The translations under genes and the position numbers were made by a program. Shown here piece by piece: positions 22,001 to 37,000 of a stretch of DNA of 64,000 bases; the stretch's first letter is position 1, and every line of letters starts with the position of its first letter. Origin of the DNA: Dromaius novaehollandiae (lineage: Eukaryota; Chordata; Aves; Casuariiformes; Dromaiidae); the NCBI RefSeq assembly GCF_036370855.1, contig NC_088099.1, positions 138,797,017-138,861,016 on the forward strand, written 5' to 3'. The notes under the pieces were generated by a model that searched no databases, was not told where the DNA came from, and saw only the letters and a list, made by a program, of their open reading frames with translations.

Positions 22001-25000
22001 TTCAGAATGGGAGTCTAAAAATTCACATTCCTTTTAAGCTGTGGACACTGAAGTTCCCTAAGGGGTCATCCCAGCAAAGTCCTTCAGCGGGACTTGATGC
22101 ATTCAACATTTTGGAAGCCCGAGGGTGAACTCGATGACTGTACTACTTGAATAAAGACTGCAGAATTGGACTGTTAGGGCAATGAAGCCCAAGTCTAATA
22201 TCAGATTAAATTATGGGATTCTCTTTTAAATCTTTTAATTTTTCTTCTAACAGTGCTGTTTATAAAAGTGCAGGTTAGAGTACTTACATGTCTACACATA
22301 TCTAGCCTCATTATATTCAATACACCCAAACTCATTTTGTACCTTACCTTTACTTTTATTGTACTTTGAGATCGAGATGGACAACTCAGAAAGACTTCCA
22401 GTTGCATTTTCAAAACTGGTGAAGTTACAACTTCAGAGCACTGGTTGCAATACAGCAATCCGCTGCAGCATGCAAACAATGATGGGAAAACATATGGAAA
22501 AATTATCAATCCTAAACTCAACACACAAACAACTAACATCTAGTCTACTCTGTAAAATGCTTTGCTGGTAGACCTATAGTAGAAAAGTCCATGGTGAAGA
22601 TTCAGTTGATAATAGCAAATAGAGTTACGTTGGTAAAGCTAAGTAACTTTCTTGGAGGACATAAATTCTTCTAGCAAAAGGAATCTTTCTTGCATGAGTT
22701 TTGTCAGACATGGGGGAGGCTGCTGTTCACAACTACCTCACCTAAGCAGATATGAATCTTATAACCTTCTAACAGTTATGGAAAAAAAACCCCAACACTG
22801 TAGTATAGCTTTGGCCTAAATAACATATTGATGTAGGCCCTCATTCAGCAAACACTCAACGTTTTCAGCACACACTTAAGCCATATGCATGAAATTAAGC
22901 ACAGCAGTAAGTGCTTGTTAGAACCGAGAAATTGAATGAATGATGTTGATGCTAAGCTGTTCTCCAAATAGAGCAAGAGAGTCCTTCAGAATATAGAAAA
23001 AAAAAATGAACTCAACTACTATGTATTCACGCATACACTCTTATTTTTTTTGCGTGCCAGTGTAATACAGGACAACCTTACTCAGCTTTTCAGCTTTTTC
23101 CCCCCTCAAGAGGTTGTACGTAACAAAGCAAACACAGTAAAGCTTTTCTTATTCAGGAAAATAGTATCTACTTCAAAGTGATTAAAAATCACCCTACTTC
23201 TCCTTAAACTTTTTGTAAGCTTTTCCAGTAAAAAGAACCCCCTTTCCTGCTTTTTACACTCTGCTTGCCCTCTTACTACAAGGTTTTTATCCCATCAGGT
23301 ATCTCAGACTATTCAAGAGCAAGCTGGCTAAGCAGCTAAGGGGACACCTCCCACGAACATGCCCAAGTGACGTGGGCTTGGCATTTCAGGTGATAACAGG
23401 TTCTGTAAGATCAGTATTCACATTTGTGACATTAATATTGACAGAATTATTCTACATTATTTTTAGAAAGGTGAAAAATTCAATAGGTATGAATGCATTT
23501 CTTCTGCATTTATGTAAATTATAGCAAGAATCACAGATCGATTTAAAAAAGGAGGTGAATTAGTGGTATACATGGTAACAATGTAGGACAGAAAACCACA
23601 AGAAACTACTGTTCCAGGAGCTTAAAATCAGACCATTGAGTTATGTGGCATGTTTATTAAAACTAATATTGTAATGCAGTGGGATATGAAATCTTTAATA
23701 ATTCAGGATTGGCTTGCAAAAAATTACTGCAAATTCAAGCCATTTCATATCTACTTGTATCTTTCTTAATAAATTAATCTAACCTTGCTCGTATTATCAG
23801 TTCATCAGCAATAAAAATACTATGTCTCAGTGCTAGGAAGGAACAAAGTGCAGCCTGTGCCTGCAGGAATGATTGCATCACCTACTGCTGTTATGGCTAC
23901 ATCTGCAAAACACCTGGAATACTAAGGAGCATACTGACTCTTACCTGTCCTGGGGACAAAGCTCCAATTTTCCATTGCCACATCTGTCACATGTAGGCCA
24001 GGAGAAAGCAGTGCTCTCATTAACCCCAATAACAGTGCCTAAAAAAAAGAAAAAAAAAAGATATTCCTAAAAAAATGCTAAATCTAAGTTAGCAAACTCC
24101 TGGCTTCACAGCAGGCTTGATCTTTTCTGACTCTCATCCTAAGAATAAGACCCTTCCTTCCATGGTGCCAGAGCAAGAATTAACTTTTCCAGCAATCTCA
24201 CTCTCTTTCTCCTTGCACCCTCCAAAAAGGAACGTCAGTGTGGCAGAATGCACCAACAGTCTACAGATAGCAGAAGATATCTGAAAATCAATCTCCCAAA
24301 CAGGTTCAGTAGTTCTGGTTTGGGTGTTTTTTGCTTTGGTGGGGATTTTTTCATACTGGACCTCTGGTGTTTCCTTGACAAGAAATACTTGCCAAAGTCA
24401 TCAGGTCAGATAGCTTGATATCAGTATTTAGGAAACATAAGACAATTAGGAGACACATGTCTTCTCAGAAACAGTGATGCCAGTTAAATTCCATTAACAA
24501 TGGAGTTATTCTTCATTTATACTGATTTAAGAGAGATTAGATCTGGCCCACAGATTTAAGTGTGTGCCTAAGAAGGGAACACCAAACATACTTTGGACTA
24601 ATATAAAGGGCCTTGCTAGTTTTGGCAAGAAAAATATATCCAGAGTTTTATGAGAAGCCAATAAAAATTGTATAATATTTTATGGTAATGATACGCTGAA
24701 GTAATTAACATTATTTACAGAGAAAACACAAGCATTTTGAACTGTATGAGGTGGATCACCTGGAAGAACAAAACTGCAATAGAATAAACCTCCAGTCTGG
24801 TACAACAGCAGTACAGGGAGCAAGAATCTCAGAGTTTTACAATACGTTCAATAAAATAAAGCCTTGGAGCCTAGGGATCATTTACACTCACTGTAAAACA
24901 GGGTGCTAATCCCTTACTTTCCTTACTTTCCAGTCCCCTGAGACAAGGACTGGCAGAAAGGAGGGAGAAACATATCAGCAACAAAACCTTAATTTTCTTT

Positions 25001-28000
25001 GGGAATTCAAACGCCATCAAGTCTGAAGATCGGGAAAGCTATTTCTCAGATAGAACTTTTATGACCTAATTTCTACGCATACAACAAAAGAACACAGCTT
25101 GCCTTGACAGAATAAGCAATTCTGGGTATTTTGGAGGGAACCTTTGGAATGTTACAGCAGTAATTTTTCTTCAGCTTTTGTGATAAACTAGGAGTTTCTA
25201 TCAGCTACTACGATGTAGGACACTTCCTGCCACAGCACAGGCATGTTTCCTCTGCTCATGAAAAACTACCAAAACTACCAAATCAGCTTGCCGAATAGGT
25301 TTCTTTTTTTCACAGCAATTTCACTTTTTCATTTTAGCTTAACTTTTTTAGACAGATCTGTTTCTTCCCTCTAAGCCTTTTCAGTCGTCATCTCCCCAGT
25401 TTTGTACTACGCTGCAGCTCCAGGATGCAAGGGCACGAGCAACACAAATGCATTGGAAGAAAATTAATCAGGATCATACTGACTAGATAGTGTGCAGTGC
25501 AAAAGTGTAAAGTCTCCTCGTGGAACCACGGAAGATCACTGAGGTCTGAACAAATGCAACTCAAAGCAGCAACAGATCAAATAATCTAGTGACAGCCATT
25601 TGCATCCTGCATGCAAAGAGATTTCTCGAGTTTAAACTGCTCAACTCCTGCACGCCTTTGTCAAGACTTTAGATTTTCCTTGACGTTCAGGGACCTTTCA
25701 GATATTCTCCTGAGATCCTTCTTTTAAATGGAAACATACAGCCATAAGCTGATTTTCACATCTACTCTGCATTTTCCTGTGTTGTGGTCAACATCTTCAA
25801 GAGACTGATAATAGCTCAATCAAGACAATATCTGGAAAAACAGATCTCTGGTGAGGAACACAAAGGACAGCTGAAGATTAAAAGTAACACTCTGGTTGAA
25901 GGTTCGAAAAATGAAAAGCTACATTAATTTTTTTTCCAATTACTTACCCTGATTAATGAATAGAAAGGGAAGAAGTTCAGTCAAAAACTGAGATTGAGGC
26001 AAGACAATTTTGTTCAGGACAACTGAAAAAAAAACCTGAGTAAGGGCTGAAATACGAAAATACCCAATATGAAAATTCAATCACTAGATGTAAGTCGTAT
26101 ACCAGGAAAATACCATTAATCAAGTAATATGCCCACACCGCATATGTGGCATGAACTACCTAGAATTTGCTCATAAGAACATTTAAGAGGAAAAGTAGTT
26201 CTGTGCAGCATGAATTGACAAAATTTAAGTCATCCTGACCACGGCTATACAGGAAAAAGAGGTCAGAAATTACTTTGCAAAGCACAATGGTAAGAAAATA
26301 AATCTCTGTTGATCCTTAGCTCACAGCTGAGAGCGACAGACCCCTCTTTAAAAGAAGAGTAAACTTGCCAGTGTTAAGCAACCGCAGGTTTTCAGTCATC
26401 TGCTGAAGAGCAACATACTGTCCATCTTAGAGCTGATATGATCGAGCCTCTCTGAAACAAAGATTTCTGACCAACTCAATGAATCTGTTTGGATTACAAC
26501 ATTGTCCTTTTGAGGGGGAGGAAGAATCCGACCAAGTATTACTGGAAGACTTCACTGGCAGAACACTATAAAAATAATTAAAAACAAGTTGCAGCAAAAT
26601 ATATTCCAATTAAATATAAGCAAAAAATTCTTCCCAGTGAGAGAGGCTGAGCCCTGGAACAGCTTGCCCAGAGAGACTGTGGGATCATCATCCTTGGAGA
26701 CATTCAAAATGTGACTGGACCAAGGCCCTGAACATCCTGATGCAACTCTGTAGTTGGCCCAGCTTTGAGCAGGAGTTTGGACTAGATGAACTGTAGAAGT
26801 TCCCTACAAACAGAGTTATTCTATGATTCTATTTATACACCTGATAAACTCTTTCCTAAACTTCCCTTCCAAATAATGACTCGTCTGCCTAAACCTGGCA
26901 GGCAGTATGGTCTGTGCCACCCCCCTCCCCCAAACTTGGCACTCGTGGAGGTGCTGATGCTGTGATTAATTGCTGTATCCTTGGATGGGGAGTTGAATGA
27001 CCACCTACATTTTTCACTGACTAAAAAGACGTTTTTCCAGTGAAGCCTCACTAAGAAGGTACACTGCCAAATCCCTGAGCGTCGGGAGGAGGAGCAATGA
27101 CAGGAAAAGAACGGGCAGAAGCAATACTTCAGGAGGAGGGAGAGCCTCCGCAGCACCTTGGGGCGTTGGGTGAGAGGAGGCCTACGTAGAGCGCATGTAG
27201 GTGACCAGAAGCACAGGAAGTGAAAGGAGGGCGCAAAGAAACAGAACAAACATTGGAACAAAGTACATGCTGTTTCTCACTGAAAGCCCGACTAACAACT
27301 CTGTGAGGTTTTCTAGAAGAGATGGAGACGGTGAGGGAATTTCACAGAAGATAATTTTTCCTGCATGAATTACTCCACTGGATACACATGTTCCCACCAA
27401 TAAAGTAGGGTTAATGCTGTTAACTTCGCTTCTTCATTTGAAAGATGTAAACACTAACGAACCAAATTACAAAAGAGCCAATATCTATCATAAATCCTAT
27501 TAAACAATTTCAGTTACAATAGCAAACACACGCACAAAAAAGAAAGTGAAGGTTTTCTGTATGTAGAACTAGCATAGGTATAAAAGAAAGTATTTTATAT
27601 TCTACATCAATACAAAAGTATGGGAACATACTGGTAACAGCTACCCTAGACAAATTTCAGATTAAGCTGGACAAACACAAGATTGTAGGATTAAGGCTGT
27701 CATTCTTCCATATGTAATGAAGAGCAAGGAAAGCCTGACACCTCTAAGGTATGTAAAGGAAATGCTTGTTTACACAGAGAATCACAAAGGTATATTTTCT
27801 TTGCCTTACAGGAAAAAGAAAGGACAAAGAAATATTTTGCTTTATTCTACCATATACACTGTCATCTGGACAAAAGAAGAAAGGCACTTCTTATGCTTGG
27901 TAAAGTAAGAGCAGGGAAGTGATAACTGTTAGCATAACTACTAGAGAGGTTGAAAAAAAAAAGCCAAAAAGTATTTCATAACTGGTGATAAAAATGTCTT

Positions 28001-31000
28001 TCAAGAAACCCGCAATACTGATGTGAGATGTGCACAATGACCAAGGCTTAGAGTGAATTGCCTGTAGTTGTGTTTATTTTTCATTATGCAATTTTAGAGT
28101 TTAAGATTTGTCAGTACAATGTGCTCATATATTAATCATAGAGACACTGCTAACTGTTGGCTCTACCAAAACAGGAGGTATTTTTAGTAATGGTTCTGAG
28201 TGTTTTTAAACTGTTTTTTCAGTATTTTGCTTTAGAGCTGAAAGGATTCATTACTACACTTTGGAACCATTATTTGCTATTATTTTATAGATCATTTCAA
28301 ATGTTTAAGTGAATATTTGAAGGTGTAAATGTGAATCGGCATCAAGAATTTTCTACAGGGATTACTGTAATCTTAAGAGTTAAATTAAGAAAGCAAATTG
28401 TCTTTAAAAGCCCTGATTTACTGGGCTTTTAAGAATTTTTCTTTATAGACACTCCACAACCGAGAAGCTTAAGAGGCTGACTGGACAAAGCGTTACAACA
28501 TACACCGTAAGAAATGTTTCTGCATGACTAGGAAACGTTAGAAATTACATTGTAAGAAATGGTTCTTCATGGTAAGCAGTAGGACTGAGGTATTAAGATA
28601 GAGCAGTGATCCAAAGTGGTAAGCAAGTATTGGCCAAGCTGTGCTAGATGTCTATGGTGAAACGTTAAATTGCCCTATTTCAGGAAAGCTTCAGGGAAAG
28701 CAGAAGCTAATCCCTACCATTCAGAATCTGGCTAACCTATATGTCTGCCTCAAAAATGCTGGTATACCTTAGTGTTGCCAATATCAACAAGGCTGGTGTG
28801 AACAGAAGGCTCCTGAAAGAAGACGGCATAGGAAGGAATATAAAACAGATTGTACATCAAACATTTACTCTGGGGTATCAGGGAGCGGGAGCAGCAGCCA
28901 AGCAGAGCTTGACCAGCAAAAGACAAACAGAACTCACAAAGAGGTATAAAAACTGAAATATCCTAATGGCCTACAGCAGTACCATGCTTTTGTATCCCTG
29001 TACACCGTTTGTGCAAGAAATCAATATGAGGACCTGAAAGATTAAAGCGAACATGCAGAATTAAGCTCATTCATTTCAGAAAAGGCCATACAAACCTCTT
29101 ACAGTACAGATGGAATTGGCCTGTGTTGCAGAATCCAGCTCGTCGAGTTTGACAGGGCCAGTCAGCTCACTGAGGTCAGCACCGGCAGCCGAGCACAAAA
29201 GAGGCTTTTGTAATAAGAGAACAGTACGTTCAACACAAATAATCCTACCTGCCAACAAAGACATTTCAATTCAGTACAGTAACAAGGAAAAAGGTGACCA
29301 TGTTAATTGTCATGGCCAATAAAGACAATGATCCCTGCCAGTTACTAAATAGATGGATGGACTCCATCAGGTTTTCTCCACGACAAAATATTTTGCTTTC
29401 AGCGATACACGCATCACGCTCTTGTTACACTTCTTGACTCCTGGGGAAAAAGATGTCAAGGAAAATTCTAACATGGCAAAAGAGAACTGGGCTCCATTGA
29501 TAGTGGACTGCAACAGACTCCCTGGAAACATGCAGTTACTGCCTCTTCCTCAGGAATCAGTCCGAACACCTCTTCAGGTGCTCCTACTTTATTTCAAATA
29601 ATATAAAGAGAAGGTGCACGCAGTATTTTCTTCTCCAAAGCAGAGATTTTTCTGCACAGTTTGCATGAAATGAGTACAACCTTAGCTAGTACAGGAAAAT
29701 GGGCAGGTCAGCAGATGCGGTAACAGGACACCCAGCCAGTTACACAGGTTGGTGCTTCCAATCCACTTCCATTTGGAAGTGACTGAAGGCCACTGACTTC
29801 AGATGTGAACTACACATGGATGCAACAAATAAAATCATAGGTGAGCCTGATAAAAGTGCAACTACAGAATGACTGGAGAAGCAAACTGTCTTCTTGATGA
29901 TCTGTACAGCGGTAAAAGGCTCACTGCTATGATGGTGTAGGACAGCTTCTAAAAGTTGTGTGTCTAGGGAAACATAGCTATAAAGTCTCTTGGTTCACCA
30001 TCTTACTCTTTTTAGAGGTAGTAAGTTCAATAAAACAAGTTTCTTCAAGAATGAAAGCAAGTTTTCTAATATCTTTGAGTCTTCTATCAGCTATCAAATT
30101 TGACTGACACTGGTCATTAAATTCAAGTCATCAGGGAAGACAGACAGAAGTATCAGTGGACGTACAGTAAGATCACTTAATTTCTCACTTACTTTGGAGA
30201 TCAAGCCAAAACCAGAAAACAGAAAACAAAGACTTACAGAAAACCTGTAGTTACACCCCTTTCAAATTTCCCATCCCAAACTTGCCATGTTTCATCCTCA
30301 CCTGAGAATGAAAGTCTCTGCAGGTCACTTACTGCAGTGGCAGAGATTAGGATGTTATTTCAGTTTGATTCCAGCTGCTTCAAAACCACAAATAAAGCTT
30401 ACCATTTCCCCACAGCACGTCCCTGAAGAAGATGAGGTGCGAGGCAACAGCGAGGGCTTCTATTACCTCCGTACTGAGAACACATGACGCAGCAACTGAC
30501 ACAGCAACAACTTTGGGAACTACGTGAACCATGTTTTGCAATGTGAAGTCAGTCACAAACAGCCAAATCTCCCTTTGATTTATAGGAACACTGTGTTTTG
30601 TCTATGATTTCCAAAAAAAAAAAAAAAAAAATTGGAATACAGTCATTACTTTTTAGAGAATGAAAGGCTACAATAACATTCTTAAAGCAACTAATAAAAC
30701 TGACATAATCTACTACATTTAGGGTTTGTACAGAAAAATGAATCAAAGCTTTATTGGAATTTCTTTCTTTTTTTTCCTAATGCAGATATAGACTAACATC
30801 TTCTACCTTAAATCAACTTCCTGAGGTTGACCTACTGGGATCTTGCCTTTACCTTAAACAATTATCATATCTTAATACTTAATATAACTTGCTTTGAGTG
30901 TACTTGGGATCTGAAAATAGATTTTATAAAAAGTTAATTGTCCGTTTTTGTGAACAAAGACTTGAATGATTTTTGCCTTAAAAAAGAAAGGCTAGGACTA

Positions 31001-34000
31001 CTACTACTTTTACTTCTATGTAAGCAAATTTTCCATGTATTGTTTTCTGATTCTCATGAGCACCATTCCTTGGCTAATAGCTACTGTAAGTTACAAAGCC
31101 AGAAATTTTCCATTCTGTTGAACAAACACATCTCTAAATTTTTGAATGATACCCAGAAATAAGAAAATAGATGACTCGTAAGAAACACAGGAATCCACCG
31201 TGACAACGAAAGTTTCCAGCCTGTTTAAGACAGGCATAAACATATTCTGGTATGGTTAAAAAAAGGTGTATCAGAACAAATAATGTCACAACCAACATAG
31301 CTATATTTTATGTCAGGCTTCATATCTGAAAACAATTATCAGTACTAAATCAGTAGTGTTTAAAATTTTTTTTACATTAGGATGAGAACAAGACAGAGTA
31401 GACAAACACTATATACATATCAATGCTTTTTCCAGAGTCTCTAACAAAATCAGATGGGTTACAATTTGACCATCTATGCTTTTCTTCTTTTTTTTTTTAA
31501 ATAAAACTTTTATAATCTGTGTATGTGTGTGTGTGTGCGCGTGCCTGTGTGAGTTCTCCCATGTTTCAGAAAAGCTACCTTTAATAACAAAACATAGTTC
31601 ACATTTACCAGTCCAAGCAACTTGTAATTTTTGAAGATTCTAATATTTTAAAATACTTAACTGAAATTAAATTACTTTCTTATTTAAACATTTTTAATTA
31701 TTAATTAGTCTGTCAAATAAAAGTTCATACTTCAAATATTTACATGATATTTAAATACTACAGTGATTGGTAAGACACATATCACATAAATATTTTATTT
31801 CCAAATTTGCGTTTCTCAATCACAATGCAACGCAATGAGAACCCCGACTTTTTCTCTGCAATTGAATTCAAACCTTGAAAACGTCAGCCATCCTAAATTA
31901 GCTTTTTGTTCATGCTAACAGCTCTTAGAATAAATGCAGTAATTGGAAATAATGACTCGTAAAATTCATAGCTCAGCTATTATGGTTATCCCTTAATACA
32001 GTATATGCTGCCTATCGCATTTACATTGCTTCTTTCTATAGTAGCTACATGCATTTAGAGTGCCTCCTCTACACAGATAGCATTAAAGCAGCTTCAAAGA
32101 CAGGATTTCTAATACTGTCCCATGAGAATTACTAACACATTAAAGGCTGGCCTTCAGAAGAATTATGCAAAAAGTAAATAATAACAACAGCAAAATCACA
32201 AGTTAGCATAAAATCATCATCTTGCTATGTGTGACAATTTGTTCTGAACAGAGAGGACACAACAGACAAATAGCAGCAGGATTGAGTTATAAGGAAGGAC
32301 AGCTCCTCAGCCACAGATGGAATATATTTCCTCATATTCCTTCTGCACTGCAGTACAGATTCTGAGTAATAATAAAAGCTTATTTCCATTCCTCCTTTAC
32401 ACAAATGAAGCATCTCAGAATACTGCAGCTACATTGAACAAATACTGTTCTTAAAGTACATTTCAATTAACTCATGTAGCAGATTATTTAATACCAAGTC
32501 TGCAAAATAAGTCCCTTCTTCACATATTCTAGCATGACAATTTTGCATGGGAAGGATGAATCTTCCTGGCAGTAAACAAGTTGCTGTTTGTGACATTCTT
32601 CTGGAAGGATTAGGCAACTGATATGCTACCAGCAGGTACACACACTTACGTTCGCAAAGCAGTTATGCAAAAGTTAAATACCTTCTACTGCTTTTTCAAT
32701 ATTACTTTCAAAAAATTTATGAGCTCAATATTGTTTGCTTATGCAAATTTAGTGCTTACAGTTCTGTAAGCGAATAGCCATTAAATAAAACAGCTAATAA
32801 ACCTTCCAACAGCAAGAAGAAATTGTAGACTTTTTTCTTCTATTAGACAAGCTCTCATTCTTCAAAAACATATCTATTCCTGCGCACTTCATCTTTTCTC
32901 TAATTTAGTGATAAAGTGCATCTACGCAACAATACTGATGGTGCACAGCATCCCAGATGCAGATGGTTTTGGTTTCATGCCTGAAACCAAAAATGTCTGG
33001 CTAAGCTATCACTACCTAAGCTCTGTAATCATTTTTTTTTAATAAAACAGTTTTCTTGGAAATAGGACAAGTCCACACATACATATGCCCACCTTTCTGT
33101 TAGCACCCTAAAGATCACATCCAACTGGCCGTAATTTCAAATGGTGCAAACGCCCCCCTGTCACTTACCATGGAGAAAACACTGCCAAGCAAGAAAAGAT
33201 ACTCCCGATCACAGCAGTTACAAGTACTCCATGCCCAAAAAATCAAATTGTAAAGCATTGGCTGTTGAAGTGAGAGGACAAGACCTAAATTAAATTTAGG
33301 TCTCACAGTGGTGGGAAGCATCTCCAGCTATTCTGCCAGCCATTCTGGAATTTCTTTGTCTTTGGTTCATATACTTTGATTCACACTTTGTTTCTTGTGG
33401 AGCTGATGGACAATTACAAATTATCCTCCACCAGAACTCAGTGCTGGCTGTACTAGGATCCAGTTGCCAGGAAAAAATAAATAAATCGGGAACAAAAAAT
33501 TCCTTTAGCTACTGAGGGAGTTAGCAACATTTTGAAAGAAAATTGTAGCGTCATTCAGAAACAAATAAATAAAACATAATTATAAGCTTTCCAACATAAT
33601 ATGGATGACAGATGTATTTACCTAAGAGTTCCTCCTTTCTACTAACTGGACCACAAAGGCCAAATTTGCCTGAGGGGCTACTCTTGAAGTAAACAAAAAT
33701 GGTCCACTTGCATGCAAAGAGCAAAACTGTATTTTTATATAACCATCGTCTGTTAAATTCTGTTCCCAGACACTCAACTGGCTGGGAACTTTTCAGTATG
33801 TATCTAAGTATTTAGCTCCACTGCAAGTCTCAACTAACTCCCTGGAAGCTCCTTACGAAGATCCAGGGTGAAATACTGCCTCTGATTAGATAACAATTAA
33901 TTGAGAAATAATTCATCTTCTAGACTAAATGAGACTGAGACTGAAAATGCAATTCATTGTACCCTTTCGCAGGCATATTAGACCTGTTGATAATTCTGCT

Positions 34001-37000
34001 CACACAGCTCTCAAAGATAATCCAGAAAAAATTTGTTTTTCCTCTAAACAAGACAAAGCTGGCTTCTTCACACATACATGATATTGAGTTTAAATATATT
34101 TCATTGCTAAATGAAAAGATTACCTGCAGCCTTAGATATAGCACTCGTGCCCAAAAGCTACAGCGTACATTACAACTGTCGATCTGAAAATAATTGTGCA
34201 AAAACAGGGAATGAGACAAATGTGACATTAGAAATTTAATGTTACAAAGTATTTGTTATCTGACTTCTAAAGCTGATTACCTGAAGAATTTCCTTTAGAC
34301 CACGAACAGCTGGTGGCTGGTACAAATTACAAATCTGTTCTTCCTCATCTACTTTCACTTGTATTTCACCAGACTGAACAGTAAGAATATAACAGAAGCT
34401 GGGAGGAGGAAGATCAGTTGTCATCTATTAAAAAGTAAGGAGAAGAAATGGGACTTCAAAAAAGACACTTTAATTTGGTCAGTCAGCGTTTATAATGATA
34501 GTTAAAAAAAAACCCCACAGTTTACATTTTAAGAGTGCTAGAAAAACAAAATTATATGGTTAAATAACAACAACTCTGAAGTAGAAGTTGATTTAATAAA
34601 ACAACATTCACAAGTTAAAAGTGAAATCAGTTTGTGTGCATCATTTTTTCCAGAATTTGACATTGATCCTCATCACAAAAACATCTCATGATTCGGCACA
34701 CTTGGCAAACAGTGTGACTATTTCAAGGTGGCTGTTGTTTTTACGTTTTTATAACATGGTAGGCGTGCCCTGATTTTTTTTTAATATCCATAACTTCACT
34801 GAAATTTGGGGACTTTTGCATGCGGGTGGCTTTTTGTGATAGTAAACAGCTGAAGAACTTTAAAGCTGCCAAATTAAATCCAGGCCAGCACAAGGAGATA
34901 ATGAAGAACTGAGGAACTCAGAACTACAAAATTTTTTCTCTTTGTGCTATGCCAGACAGATTTTTCTTTCCTCCTTAAAAAGTGTTGTGACGTAACAACT
35001 TTATCAATCTCCATTTAACGAGATCCCAAACTCGAACGGCTTCTCAGGAAGGAAAGACAATACAACAAAATAATTTTTACTGTGTATTTGTAGGGATGTT
35101 TTCTCTTAATAAACCATTTCATTAACTGAAGGAAGTATGAATCTGTTAAAAACAGCTGCCCACCCACTGAAAAAATTCTGCATAAGGAAAAAAAGGCAAA
35201 AAGACATCAAACCAAGTTCTGTTTGCCTCTGACTGTATTAAATAAGATAAATGAATGTACATATGGCTCAAGAGAAGTCAGTTCCACAGATCTCTCCCAA
35301 CATTATCAGTGTGTTGGTAATATTATTTATGTTTCTATGTATAAAACTCTATCTGCTTGCATAAAATACTTGATCCTGTCTGTATCGAGAAAAATTTATC
35401 ACAACTAAAAAATCCATTCTTCTAAAAACTTGCAGCAGTAGACTGTAAGTCTTGATCTTCTTTGGCATGAATTAGTATTTCAAACCCATGGCAGAACTGT
35501 AAATTGCATGATTATAGAAATTTTCCCCCATTTTTAGATTGCTAGTAAAATAGAGAAAATGAAGAACGCATGAAAGTCATAACAATGCTAAACAACACTT
35601 AAGAGCTTTGCACCATCCATAAATGCTCTCGTTCTGTTGTCTACAATGTTTTTACACATAAAACAATCCGTTCTTCTGAGAACTCTGAAATATGAAGGGG
35701 AATCAAGGAGAAAACCGCAGTTCCACTCGGTTTCAGTCTTGGTTTTATGGCCACGGTCTGAACTTTTTATTCTTCAACATAAACCCCTGTACAATGTAAA
35801 TAACACTGTGCATTGTAGAGAAAAAATTCTCATACTTAAGAAATTACAAGTAATATCCATCTTTAGTTTCCTCCTTTCTCCTTCCTTTTTCTTCTTTTTT
35901 AAATCTTGCATCTTGACTGACTCCTAGGCTCTAACAAATGTTTAATACCACAAACTTCTTCCCCGAAGAACAGCTACATAAAACAGCAGGGCAGCACAAG
36001 CACTTGGTTAGTAAGAAGCTTCTCAAAAGATCTCATATTACCAAAATGCCACTTGATATGGCAAAACTCCTTTTCCAATACAAAAGCTAATTAAAGGGAA
36101 ATTAAAGATGCAATTCTAGATCTGCAAAAGTGTAGTAACTGCTTTAAATCCATTTTAATACATCACATTAGAAGTCTTCACACACATACACACAAAATCA
36201 CAGAAAAATTTAATACTTTTTGAGCAAATTAAGATTACTTTTGTGTTCCTCCTTTGACTGTCTACATGTGGTACAAGTATCAGTCAGAATCATTCTAACG
36301 AGAAAGAGACCTGATTCCAGCAGTCAGTCCGCCCTCACAAAAGTGAAACTTCAGAAAAGTACTTTTGAATCTAAGGCTGAAAAGTGTTTCAAAAGAGCTA
36401 GGTAATATCACAGTACACAGATTTCTTAGCTGGCTCCACACTATCTAACAGCTCTTTTCCGCGATGAGGAGAGGAGAGGAATAATTTGTATGGATGTTCT
36501 ACCATTCTGCCTCTGGAGGATTAATGATGGGGTGACCACATCATTTTGGAAACAAGGCCCTGATCCAGAGGGCTTCAGGTTAGACTAGGATGAAGCCAGA
36601 ACCAGTAAAACAAAACTCAGTAGCTAAAGAGACTGGGAGAATCTGAGATTCCCAAAATAAACATAATTACAGTAAAAATAGTAATTGTGAGTGAAGAAAT
36701 ACATTTCCACAATAACATAACTTACCATTTCAGAGTCTTGACTTTGTCCAGGAACTTTTACAGGCACTACTGGAGGCCACAAACTGTCTATCAGACTAAA
36801 AAGTCCTAATGTCCTTCAACAAGAACAATAAAATCAGATTTAAAATATTATCCAATATTATATGCCATATTAAAAAGAGCAATTTAATTATTTAAATATT
36901 AATTTAAAAAACTAATATAATTCAAACCATTGCATGATTATGAAAACAATTTTATATCACATTTGTTTTCTAGAAGCTGGTTTTGATTTGGTCTAATTAA

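Noticed and set aside
25890-25920. Possible tRNA B-box-like GGTTCGAAA
   Set aside because: No cloverleaf arms or A-box at proper distance. I found no tRNA or rRNA gene in the window.
32641-32685. Alternative for the tentative SPIDR exon, using the strong GTAAGT donor at about 32653 on the minus strand
   Set aside because: The only compatible acceptor gives a 35-bp exon with no pyrimidine tract and lacks most of the expected segment. The 31153-31220 candidate has a better length and acceptor.
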